A stretch of 64,000 nt of DNA from contig JAILNC010000129.1 in assembly GCA_024691985.1 (NCBI GenBank), forward strand, positions 62,001 to 126,000, read 5' to 3'. The DNA comes from Oscillospiraceae bacterium (GTDB lineage Bacteria; Bacillota; Clostridia; Oscillospirales; Oscillospiraceae). Positions 19,016 through 27,305 of this stretch are shown in pieces. Every line of letters begins with the position of its first letter. Position 1 is the stretch's first letter. Under the pieces are notes generated by a model that worked only from the letters and a program-made list of their open reading frames with translations, made no database searches and was not told the origin of the DNA. A program made the position numbers and the translations under genes.

Positions 19016-19734
19016 TTGCGTTCGATATAGAGAATATTGCTGACGATCGTCGTGCTGTGTCTGCGGGCATAATGTTCAAATTCTGAACGGTACATGTAAT
19101 AACAGCGCCCCCAGGAGGAGATGCGCAGCCATCGGTCATCCATGCCCGTCACAGTGAAATAATGGGCGCGTGCGCCGGAGGACGGGTGATAGTCGCCCGA
19201 AGGGGTTTTCTCATAAAAGGAGACCTTCTCCTTCTGCCACAGGAAGGGGAAATTCGGTCCGGCAGACATGATGACCGGAAGATCCGCGGCAAGCATCGTC
19301 TCGATCCGCCCCCAAAGCTCCCTGTGGGAAACACACCAGCGGCAGGAGAAGGGGAGACTGTAGTGCCGGAAAAAGCGCTGCATGCCCGCCGCGAGCATCA
19401 AACCGTTGATGCCGAGGTAGGGTATCAGCGGGAAATACTCCCTTCGCAGCTGATGAATCAGCTCATGGTAAGCGGAGAAGGGGAGGGGATTGGTCTGCAG
19501 GCAGACGTCCAGCATCGGAATGCGGCCGTGGTTGTGCCAGCGCTGCAGATACAGCAGCGTGTCCGCCGCCGCGATAATGCCGCAGCCGCAGAGGTTAACC
19601 ATATGATTGTCGGAAAACTGCTGGCCGCCGCCGTAGGTTCTCTGCCCGTCCAGCGCGACGGAAATATAAGGATGCTGCAGGGAGAGCATGTTCATCACCG
19701 TCTTTATTATACAGCAGCTTGCCCGGACATTCAA
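19009..19734 (-). CDS. C39/papain-like cysteine peptidase family protein, function unknown
   Basis: NLCGCGIIAAADTLLY (Cys), GARAHYFTVTGMDD (His), RISSWGRCYYMYRSEF (terminal WG motif). Confidence 0.6.
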   Translation of the reverse strand: MNVRASCCIIKTVMNMLSLQHPYISVALDGQRTYGGGQQFSDNHMVNLCGCGIIAAADTLLYLQRWHNHGRIPMLDVCLQTNPLPFSAYHELIHQLRREYFPLIPYLGINGLMLAAGMQRFFRHYSLPFSCRWCVSHRELWGRIETMLAADLPVIMSAGPNFPFLWQKEKVSFYEKTPSGDYHPSSGARAHYFTVTGMDDRWLRISSWGRCYYMYRSEFEHYARRHSTTIVSNILYIERKT

Positions 19735-19737
19735 CAG

Positions 19738-19775
19738 AAAAGACGCCCCACATCCAAATGTGAGGCGTCTTTCGG
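19738..19775 (-). terminator. Terminator downstream of pfk
   Basis: AAAGACGCC(C)CACATccaaATGTG(A)GGCGTCTTT. Confidence 0.8.
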
Positions 19776-19786
19776 CAAACGCTTGT

Positions 19787-21028
19787 TTACTTCGCCAGGA
19801 CCTTCTTGAGTCTGGCGTAGCGGGGAAGGGAATCGACCAGCGGGAGCTTCGGCTCGCCCTGAATGAGGGGCAGCACGTAGTCGATGAACTCCTGCCTGAG
19901 GCCGTTGCCGTCCTCGTTGATCCACTCGAGCGGGACCTTCTTTTCGTAGTTCGCGACCTTGGAGAGGGGGAGGAGGACCAGCTTGCAGTGATACTTGCCG
20001 TTGATATACTCGCGCTCGAAGGCGACCATCTGGCCGGTCACGCCGCCCACAGCCTGTACAACGGCCTCACGGCCGGCCGCGCAGGCCTCCTCGATATCGG
20101 TGGCGGAGGCGAGGTGCGCGCCGCAGCGCTGCAGCAGGCTCAGCTCGATCCCGCGGACCTTGGCGCCGGTGTGGTGCTTGACGATCTCGGCAAGGGAGGC
20201 GGCGAGACCGCCGAGCTGGGCGTGGCCGAAGCCGTCGGTCGCGGAAGTTTTGGCCTCGGAAACGAAGCTGCCGTCGGCATAGTGGATGCCCTCGGATACG
20301 GCGACGAGGACCTTGCCGCTCTGCGCGTAGACCTTGTCGACGTCGGCGAGGAACTTGTCCATGTCGAAGTTCAGCTCGGGCAGATAGACGAGATCGGGGC
20401 CGGAGCCGTAGACCGTGGCGAGCGCGGCGCTGGCGGCGAGCCAGCCGGCGTGACGGCCCATGATCTCCACGATGGTGACCATGCCGTTGTCATACACGCG
20501 CGCGTCCTTGTTGATCTCCATGCAGGAGGTGGCGATATACTTGGCGGCGCTGGCGAAGCCGGGGCAGTGGTCGGTGCCGAAGAGGTCGTTGTCGATGGTC
20601 TTGGGCACGCCCATGACCCTGCAGGCATAGCCTACGGATTCCATATAGCGGCTGATCTTGTTGCAGGTGTCCATGGAATCGTTGCCGCCGTTATAGAAGA
20701 AGTAACGCACGTTGTACTTCTTGAAGATCTCGAGGATGCGCTTGTAGTCGGTATCGTCGACCTCGGGATCGGCGATCTTGTAGCGGCAGGAGCCGAGCTC
20801 GGAAGAGGGGGTATTCAGCAGGAGCTTGAGCTCTTCGGGATCCTCCTCGTCCATGACGAAGAGTTTGTCCTCCAGGACGCCCTTGATGCCATGGCTCGCC
20901 CCGTAGACCGCGGTGATCTCCTCCGCCTCAAGGGCGGCGCTGATCACGCCGTAAGCGCTGGCGTTGATAACGGCGGTGGGACCGCCGGACTGGCCGAAGA
21001 TGCAGGAGCCGATCAATTTTTCAGACAT
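19787..21028 (-). CDS. pfp: 6-phosphofructokinase, PPi-type clade
   Basis: GQSGGPTAVINAS, FYNGGNDSMDT, PKTIDNDLFGTDHCPGFASAAKYIA, MGRHAGWLA. Confidence 0.92.
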   Translation of the reverse strand: MSEKLIGSCIFGQSGGPTAVINASAYGVISAALEAEEITAVYGASHGIKGVLEDKLFVMDEEDPEELKLLLNTPSSELGSCRYKIADPEVDDTDYKRILEIFKKYNVRYFFYNGGNDSMDTCNKISRYMESVGYACRVMGVPKTIDNDLFGTDHCPGFASAAKYIATSCMEINKDARVYDNGMVTIVEIMGRHAGWLAASAALATVYGSGPDLVYLPELNFDMDKFLADVDKVYAQSGKVLVAVSEGIHYADGSFVSEAKTSATDGFGHAQLGGLAASLAEIVKHHTGAKVRGIELSLLQRCGAHLASATDIEEACAAGREAVVQAVGGVTGQMVAFEREYINGKYHCKLVLLPLSKVANYEKKVPLEWINEDGNGLRQEFIDYVLPLIQGEPKLPLVDSLPRYARLKKVLAK

Positions 21029-21081
21029 TTTCTTTCCTCCAACGAATATTGAAAATAATTCTTTTTTGTAAAAACTACTTA

Positions 21082-21110
21082 TTGATTCTACCACGCAATG
21101 AGGATATAAT
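21082..21110 (+). promoter_or_regulatory. Candidate sigma-A promoter of fba
   Basis: TTGATT-N17-TATAAT. Confidence 0.7.
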
Positions 21111-21117
21111 AAGAACG

Positions 21118-21150
21118 AAAATTTGTAAATGTGCTATTTGTACAAATTTT
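21118..21150. promoter_or_regulatory. Perfect 10-bp inverted repeat near predicted fba transcription start (candidate operator)
   Basis: AAAATTTGTA-N13-TACAAATTTT, starting 8 nt after the -10. Confidence 0.6.
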
Positions 21151-21178
21151 TAAGAAATTGGATAGGAGAATATGAATT

Positions 21179-22147
21179 ATGCCACTTGTGACCACGAAAG
21201 AGATGTTTGCGAAGGCCTATAACGGCGGTTATGCCATCGGCGCCTTCAACGTCAATAACATGGAGATCGTCCAGGGCATCACCGAGGCGGCCGGTGAGCT
21301 GAGAAGCCCTGTTATCCTGCAGGTGTCCAAGGGTGCCCGCGCCTATGCCAACCACACCTATCTCGTGAAGCTTGTCGAGGCTGCGATCATCGAGAATCCC
21401 GAGATCCCGATCGCCCTGCATCTGGACCACGGCGACACCTTCGAGCTCTGCAAATCCTGCATCGACGGCGGCTTCACCTCCGTCATGATCGACGCTTCCT
21501 CCAAGTCCTTTGAAGACAATATCGCCCTGACCCGTCAGGTCGTCGAGTACGCGCACGACCACGGCGTCGTCGTCGAGGCCGAGCTCGGCACCCTGGCCGG
21601 CGTTGAGGACGAGGTCTCGGTCGAGCATGGCCATGAGAGCTACACCCGCCCCGAGGAGGTCGAGGAGTTTGTCAGCCGTACCGGCTGCGATTCGCTCGCC
21701 ATCGCGATCGGCACCTCTCACGGCGCCTATAAGTTCAAGGCCTCCCAGTGCACCCGCAATGCCGACGGCGTGCTTGTTCCGCCTCCGCTCCGCTTCGACG
21801 TGCTGGAGGAGTGCATCAAGCGTCTGCCCGGCTTCCCGATCGTGCTGCACGGTTCCTCCTCCGTCCCGCAGGAGTTCGTAAAGATGGTCAATCAGTACGG
21901 CGGCAACATGCCCGACGCTATCGGCATCCCGGAGGATCAGCTCCGCGAGGCCGCCAAGCTCGCCGTCTGCAAGATCAATATCGACTCCGATATCCGTCTT
22001 GCCATGACCGGCAATATCCGCAAGTACTTTGCCGAGCATCCCGACCACTTCGATCCCCGCCAGTATCTCAAGCCCGCACGTCAGGCGGTGAAGGACATGG
22101 TCGCCCACAAGATCGTATACGTGCTGGGTTCGGACGGAAAAGCATGA
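21179..22147 (+). CDS. fba: Class II fructose-1,6-bisphosphate aldolase
   Basis: GAFNVNNMEIVQGI, ALHLDHGDTFE, VEAELGTLAGVEDEVSVE, HGSSSVP. Confidence 0.95.
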   Translation: MPLVTTKEMFAKAYNGGYAIGAFNVNNMEIVQGITEAAGELRSPVILQVSKGARAYANHTYLVKLVEAAIIENPEIPIALHLDHGDTFELCKSCIDGGFTSVMIDASSKSFEDNIALTRQVVEYAHDHGVVVEAELGTLAGVEDEVSVEHGHESYTRPEEVEEFVSRTGCDSLAIAIGTSHGAYKFKASQCTRNADGVLVPPPLRFDVLEECIKRLPGFPIVLHGSSSVPQEFVKMVNQYGGNMPDAIGIPEDQLREAAKLAVCKINIDSDIRLAMTGNIRKYFAEHPDHFDPRQYLKPARQAVKDMVAHKIVYVLGSDGKA

Positions 22148-22185
22148 TCCGCTGACCTCGCCAGGATTCTCAGGGAGGTGGCAGA

Positions 22186-23838
22186 ATGAGCCAGGGACAT
22201 ATAAAAAAACAAGCGCCGAAAGTCGATCCATCAAAGCTTTCCGCCACACTTAGTAATTTTTTGGTCATCAGACTCGTTGTAGCTTCCGTTATTTTCGCCG
22301 TGGCGCTCATCCTGAATATCCCGAGCTTTCTCAGGATTATTCTGCTGGTGCTCGTGGCGGGCCTCGCGGGTTTTGATATTATCGTCAAGGCTGTTCATGC
22401 GGTCGAAAACGGCGAATTCCTTTCTTCGCCCGTCATGCTGGTGCTGATCGCGGTCGTCGCCTTCTTCGTGGGCTTTGCCACAGAGGGCGCCGCGCTGATC
22501 CTGCTGTATCAGATCGGGCTGCTGCTGCTGAATTTTGCCAAGGAGCATACGAAGAGGGCGGCGCTGGATCTTATGCAGGACTGCGACGAAGATGTGATCG
22601 CGCATATGAAGGAGCTGGCGCGCGACGAGGAGAACTGCTCCATGGCGATCGAAGACGTCATGCGCGTCAGCGCGGGTACGATCCTTCGTCTTGCCATGCT
22701 GCTGGCGGTGGTTTACGCGATCGCACTGCCGCTGTTTACGAATCTGAGCTTCCTGATCTCCATCCACAGGGCGCTGGTGATCCTGCTTATTGCCACGCCC
22801 CTGTCTGTCGTGGTGTCCATTCCCGTCGCGGGGCTGGTCGGCCTTTGCAGCAGCGCGAGCCGCGGGCTGGTTTTCAACAACGCCTACAGCATGGAGGCCA
22901 TGGCGGACGCATCCGTTGCGGTCATCGACAAGAATGGCGTCTTCACGGACGAGTGCCCGCGCGTGATCTCCATGTTCTCGGACGCGCTCGATCAGGATAC
23001 CTTTCTGAACTTCGTGGCGCATGCCCTGTACTACTCCGAGCAGCCTGTCGCACATGCGGTTTCCGCGATTTTTGACCATGACTACCGGCTGGACGTCATC
23101 AAGGATTTCCGTGAGATCCCGGGATACGGCGTTGAGCTCTCCATCGACGGTATCCCCGTGACCTTTGCCACGGCGGAATATCTCCGGGGCAGGGGACTGG
23201 ATATCGAGGAGACGGACGAGGGCGTCGGGCAGACCTTCTACATGGTCGTCTCCGGCAGGAAAATGGGCAAGGTCGTGATCACCTCCGACGTCAATCCGAA
23301 TCTGGAGGATCTGGTGCCTGAGCTGAAATCCGCCGGGATCGGACGCTGTATCCTCCTGTGCGAGGACAGCAAGGAGGCCGGGCAGGACTTCGCCGAGGCT
23401 ATGAACTTCTCGGAGATGTACGCCCAATGCAATACGCCGAAGAAGCTGCAGATCGTCGACGAGACCACGCGCAAGACGAAGGGGGCCGTCCTGTTCCTGT
23501 ATGCCAACGGCATCGAACAGCACAGCGCCGCCGCGGTCGATATCCGCGTCGCCAAGCGCGCCAAGTATGCCGACGCGGTCGTAACAGCCGACGAGCTGGG
23601 CAATCTGCCGGTCGTCAAGCAGGTCTCCAAGCGCGTGCGCGATATCTGCATAGAGAACGCCTTGTTTGCGTTTATTGTGAAAGCAGTGCTGATTTTCCTG
23701 AGCATCCTCGGCTACTGCAATCTCTGGCTGGCTGTGGTGCTGGATTTCGCGACTGCGATCGCAACGGTGCTCAATACGATCCGGATCACGGGACCTTCGA
23801 TCCGCGCCAATCTCAAATACCGATACAGAAGACAATAA
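22186..23838 (+). CDS. Degenerate P-type ATPase-like membrane protein (putative pseudoenzyme)
   Basis: TM core and order of P1B ATPases, but IDKNGVFTDE instead of DKTGT, ATPLSVVVSIP instead of CPC, YANGIEQHSAAAVDI instead of GDGINDAPAL, and no recognisable TGES/actuator domain. Confidence 0.8.
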   Translation: MSQGHIKKQAPKVDPSKLSATLSNFLVIRLVVASVIFAVALILNIPSFLRIILLVLVAGLAGFDIIVKAVHAVENGEFLSSPVMLVLIAVVAFFVGFATEGAALILLYQIGLLLLNFAKEHTKRAALDLMQDCDEDVIAHMKELARDEENCSMAIEDVMRVSAGTILRLAMLLAVVYAIALPLFTNLSFLISIHRALVILLIATPLSVVVSIPVAGLVGLCSSASRGLVFNNAYSMEAMADASVAVIDKNGVFTDECPRVISMFSDALDQDTFLNFVAHALYYSEQPVAHAVSAIFDHDYRLDVIKDFREIPGYGVELSIDGIPVTFATAEYLRGRGLDIEETDEGVGQTFYMVVSGRKMGKVVITSDVNPNLEDLVPELKSAGIGRCILLCEDSKEAGQDFAEAMNFSEMYAQCNTPKKLQIVDETTRKTKGAVLFLYANGIEQHSAAAVDIRVAKRAKYADAVVTADELGNLPVVKQVSKRVRDICIENALFAFIVKAVLIFLSILGYCNLWLAVVLDFATAIATVLNTIRITGPSIRANLKYRYRRQ

Positions 23839-23857
23839 CAAAAAAACAATAATAACA

Positions 23858-23893
23858 GTCTCAAACGGCCGCAGAAATGCGGCCGTTTGAGAC
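23858..23893 (+). terminator. Perfect 16-bp stem GAAA-loop hairpin after the degenerate ATPase gene
   Basis: GTCTCAAACGGCCGCA-GAAA-TGCGGCCGTTTGAGAC. Confidence 0.8.
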
Positions 23894-23899
23894 TATCAA

Positions 23900-23988
23900 A
23901 ACCTTGTTGCCATGTTCGATTACAGAGCAGCGGGGGAGTTCGAGGGGGCAAGGCCCGCCTCGAGTTCGATAAACCGACGTCCGGAAAG
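23900..23988. repeat. Dispersed intergenic repeat copy 2 (about 89 bp)
   Basis: aaccttgttgccatgttcgattacagagcag...gtccggaaag; see 3334..3422. Confidence 0.9.
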
Positions 23989-24006
23989 ATTCACTTGACA
24001 AGAGAG

Positions 24007-24040
24007 CGAATCTCGTATAATATAAATTTTACGAGATTCG
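24007..24040. promoter_or_regulatory. 34-bp near-perfect palindrome upstream of the tyrosine recombinase (operator or recombination site)
   Basis: CGAATCTCGTATA-ATATAAAT-TTTACGAGATTCG, 12/13 arm identity; overlaps a possible -10 with TTGACA at 23995-24000. Confidence 0.65.
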
Positions 24041-24062
24041 AAACAGGGGGAAAACAGCATTT

Positions 24063-25061
24063 ATGAATCTGGACCTGATCAACGACGTTCCCGATATCGT
24101 TATGGAATTTCTGGAATACCACTCGACTGTTCGCGGGCATTCCGATCTTACGGTATCCGGCTATTATCATGATCTGAAGATCCTGTTTCGCTTTCTGAAA
24201 CGACGCCGGCGTCTGGTCCCCTCTGACACGCCGTTTCAGGAAATCGACATCACAGACGTCGATCTGGACTTCATCAAAAAAATCAAAATCGAAGAGCTGT
24301 ACCGCTACCAGTCGTTTTCTCCGGAAGGCCAAAACTCTCTCTCTGCCGCCAGCAGATGCAGACGGACCTCTGCCGTGAAGTCCTTTTTCAACTATCTGAC
24401 GCTGAAAAGACATTTGTTGGACTACAATGTCTGTCAGGAACTGGAAATGCCCAAGCGTCAGGCCTCGCTGCCGCGCTATCTGGAGGAATCCGAATGCGAA
24501 CGCCTGCTTGCCGCCTGCGACGGTCCGTTTGCCTACAGGGATTATGCGATCCTGATGTTGTTCCTGTCGTGCGGGCTGCGGGTGTCTGAGCTTGTCTCCC
24601 TCAATGTCACCGACCTCTATGAGGATCATGTGCGCGTGCTCGGCAAAGGCAACAAAGAACGCGTGGTCTTTTTCGCAGAGGGCTGCCGTGAGGCGATCGA
24701 CGACTATCTGGAGGTACGCAACGTAGAAAAAGTAAAGGATTCTGACAAAAACGCCCTGTTTATCAGTCGGAAAAACTGCCGGATCGGCGTACGCGGCGTT
24801 GAAAACATGCTGGAAAGCAAGCTCCTGGCCGCCGGGCTGGACGCGAGCCGATACTCCCCTCACAAGCTCCGGCACACCGCGGCGACGCTGATGCTCAAAA
24901 ACGGCGTGGACACGCGGGCGCTACAGGAGGTGCTGGGACACAGCAATCTCAACACGACACAGATCTACACCCACCTGGACAATGCCGCCCTGCACGAGGC
25001 CGCCATGGCGAACCCTATAGGCCGGAAGAAAAAAGCAGAGCACGAAAACGAGGATAAATAA
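24063..25061 (+). CDS. XerC/D-like tyrosine recombinase
   Basis: SCGLRVSELVSL (Arg), SPHKLRHTAATLM (HxxR), LGHSNLNTTQIYTH (H...Y). Confidence 0.93.
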   Translation: MNLDLINDVPDIVMEFLEYHSTVRGHSDLTVSGYYHDLKILFRFLKRRRRLVPSDTPFQEIDITDVDLDFIKKIKIEELYRYQSFSPEGQNSLSAASRCRRTSAVKSFFNYLTLKRHLLDYNVCQELEMPKRQASLPRYLEESECERLLAACDGPFAYRDYAILMLFLSCGLRVSELVSLNVTDLYEDHVRVLGKGNKERVVFFAEGCREAIDDYLEVRNVEKVKDSDKNALFISRKNCRIGVRGVENMLESKLLAAGLDASRYSPHKLRHTAATLMLKNGVDTRALQEVLGHSNLNTTQIYTHLDNAALHEAAMANPIGRKKKAEHENEDK

Positions 25062-25063
25062 GC

Positions 25064-25102
25064 AAAAAATCACGGGAATCGTTGATTTCCGTGATTTTTT
25101 TG
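25064..25102. terminator. Bidirectional terminator between recombinase and radA
   Basis: AAAAAATCACGGGAATC-gtt-GATTTCCGTGATTTTTTT. Confidence 0.8.
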
Positions 25103-25106
25103 CGAA

Positions 25107-26480
25107 TTATTCTCTTGACAAAACCGAAGCGATCGCCTCGCCGATGTTCCGGACCGCTATCAGCTTCAAGCCTTCGGGCGCTTTCACATCGTCGCGCCCG
25201 TGCGCCGGGATCACACAGCGGCGAAAGCCCAGACGGGCGATCTCGGACAGGCGCTGGTTGAGGGCGCTGACGCTCCTGATCTCGCCCGAGAGGCCGATCT
25301 CACCGAGTGCGGCGAGATCGGAGCCGAGCGGACGATCAAGATAGCTCGAGGCGATGGAGAGCGCCGTGGCCAGGTCTGCCGCGGGTTCCTCCAGCGTGAG
25401 CCCGCCGATGACGTTGATATAGGCGTCGCAGCCGGAGACGGACAGTCCGCCGCGCTTTTCCAGCACAGCCAGCAGCATGGCGGCGCGGTTGTAATCCACG
25501 CCGTTGCTGCGCCGGGCCGCGTTATAGGCGGATGGTGTCACGAGGGCCTGCACCTCGGCCAGGATCGGGCGCGTGCCCTCGATCACACAGGCGACGCAGG
25601 TCCCGGGGCTGTTCTCCGGTCTTCCGCTCAAAAGCATTTCGGAGGGGTTTTCCACACAGCGCAGGCCGTGATCCGCCATTTCAAAGACGCCGATCTCGTT
25701 CGTGGAGCCGAAGCGGTTCTTGGCCGCGCGCAGGATGCGGAAACTCGTGCTTCGCTCGCCCTCAAAATAGAGCACGCAGTCCACCATATGCTCCAGGACC
25801 TTCGGACCGGCGATGCTGCCCTCCTTGTTGATGTGGCCGACGACAAACACCGTCAAACCCTTCTCCTTGGTCAGGCGCATGATGCGCATGGTGCACTCGC
25901 GCACCTGCGTGATGCTCCCGGGCGCGGAGGCCACGCCGCTGTCCGACATCGTCTGAATGGAGTCGACGATCACGATGTCCGGCTTGAGCGCGTCGATATT
26001 GGCGAGAATACTGTCCAGATCGGTCTCCGGCAGGACGAAAATCTCCCCGCCGGCAACGCCGAGCCGGTTAGCGCGCAGCTTGAGCTGGCGTTCGCTCTCC
26101 TCGCCTGTGACATAGAGTACGCGTTTGCTTATTCCCGCGCTGGCGCACATCTGCAGAAGCAGCGTGGATTTGCCGATACCCGGTGCGCCGCCGACAAGCA
26201 CCAGCGAGCCGACGACAGCGCCGCCGCCGAGTACCCGGTCAAATTCCGATATGCCGGTGGAAAATCGGATCTCCTCAGAAAGATCCAGCTCCTCCAGACG
26301 CTTCGGCGAGACGCCGAGACCGGCGCGGACGCGGCCGGTGCTTTTCCCGCCGCTGTCTCGCTCAAGGCGGACCTCGGTCAGCGTGTTCCAGGCGCCGCAG
26401 GAGGGGCACTTCCCTGCCCAATTCGCCGTTTCATAGCCGCAATCCGTGCAGCAGTAGACTGTTTTCTGTCTGTTAGCCAT
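25107..26480 (-). CDS. radA: DNA repair protein RadA
   Basis: CxxC zinc finger CTDCGYETANWAGKCPSCGAWNT, GGAPGIGKSTLLLQ, KNRFGSTNEIGVFEM. Confidence 0.97.
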   Translation of the reverse strand: MANRQKTVYCCTDCGYETANWAGKCPSCGAWNTLTEVRLERDSGGKSTGRVRAGLGVSPKRLEELDLSEEIRFSTGISEFDRVLGGGAVVGSLVLVGGAPGIGKSTLLLQMCASAGISKRVLYVTGEESERQLKLRANRLGVAGGEIFVLPETDLDSILANIDALKPDIVIVDSIQTMSDSGVASAPGSITQVRECTMRIMRLTKEKGLTVFVVGHINKEGSIAGPKVLEHMVDCVLYFEGERSTSFRILRAAKNRFGSTNEIGVFEMADHGLRCVENPSEMLLSGRPENSPGTCVACVIEGTRPILAEVQALVTPSAYNAARRSNGVDYNRAAMLLAVLEKRGGLSVSGCDAYINVIGGLTLEEPAADLATALSIASSYLDRPLGSDLAALGEIGLSGEIRSVSALNQRLSEIARLGFRRCVIPAHGRDDVKAPEGLKLIAVRNIGEAIASVLSRE

Positions 26481-26513
26481 GCTGATTCTCCCGAATATTA
26501 CAATATGTATACC

Positions 26514-27227
26514 TTATATACGTTCCGTATTTGACTGAAACTGCAGATAGGAGCCCATCAGGACGGTGGCGAGGCCGGTCTGAAAGCTCGGGTCCTTCAA
26601 CTGCTCCAGGTCGATCACATTGGACATGAAGCCGCATTCGACGAGGATCGCGGGGCAGCTCACATGCGACAGGATATAGAGCCGCTTCGTGGAGGGCTCT
26701 GCCACCCTGCGGCAATCCGGGTACAGACAGCGCAGCAGATTTGCCTGCGTCAAGAGACCCAGAGCGTCGCTCCCGGCTCCGGCGGCGTAGATCACCTGCG
26801 GGCCGCTGGGCTGACCGGTGGGATAGGTGTTTTGATGGATGCCGATATAGACCGGATTCCTGACGCCGTTGGTAAGCTCGGTCCGGCATTCCAGATCGCG
26901 TCGCTCGCTGTAGGCCTCCGTATCGGATTTGGTGCTGTCGTCCTGGCGGATCATGGTGTTGTCCTGCCCGTACAGCTCCGCCAGCGCGCGGAGCTTCAGA
27001 GCGATGGCGAGGTTCAGATCGCTCTCGCGCGTACCGTCCGCACCGAGCGCACCGCAGTCGATCCCGCCGTGCCCGGCGTCGATGACGAGCGTGGCGGGGC
27101 TTTGCCGCGCCGAGGCAGCCAGCCGCTTTTCTCCTCTCGTCAAAAGAAAGAACGCGGCAAACAGGAGCAGCAAAAGCAGAAGCAGCCACAGCGCTCTTTC
27201 GATCCCGTGTTTGTTCTCAGTCCGCAC
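26514..27227 (-). CDS. cwlD: N-acetylmuramoyl-L-alanine amidase (CwlD-like, sporulation)
   Basis: VIDAGHGGIDCGALG, IHQNTYPTGQPSGPQV, ILVECGFMSN; N-terminal TM. Confidence 0.85.
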   Translation of the reverse strand: MRTENKHGIERALWLLLLLLLLFAAFFLLTRGEKRLAASARQSPATLVIDAGHGGIDCGALGADGTRESDLNLAIALKLRALAELYGQDNTMIRQDDSTKSDTEAYSERRDLECRTELTNGVRNPVYIGIHQNTYPTGQPSGPQVIYAAGAGSDALGLLTQANLLRCLYPDCRRVAEPSTKRLYILSHVSCPAILVECGFMSNVIDLEQLKDPSFQTGLATVLMGSYLQFQSNTERI

Positions 27228-27305
27228 GGAGCCCTCCCCGAACGGGGCCGCTTTGATTATAGACGCTGCGGCCCCGCAAGTCAAACCGAATCGTCAGTTC
27301 CCGTT

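Noticed and set aside
19688-21052. 454-aa plus-strand ORF
   Set aside because: Antisense to phosphofructokinase; no motifs
22231-23841. 536-aa minus-strand ORF opposite the degenerate P-type ATPase
   Set aside because: Considered as the true gene since the ATPase is degenerate, but its translation is low-complexity His/Asp/Gln/Arg-rich while the plus strand has coherent TM segments and an RBS
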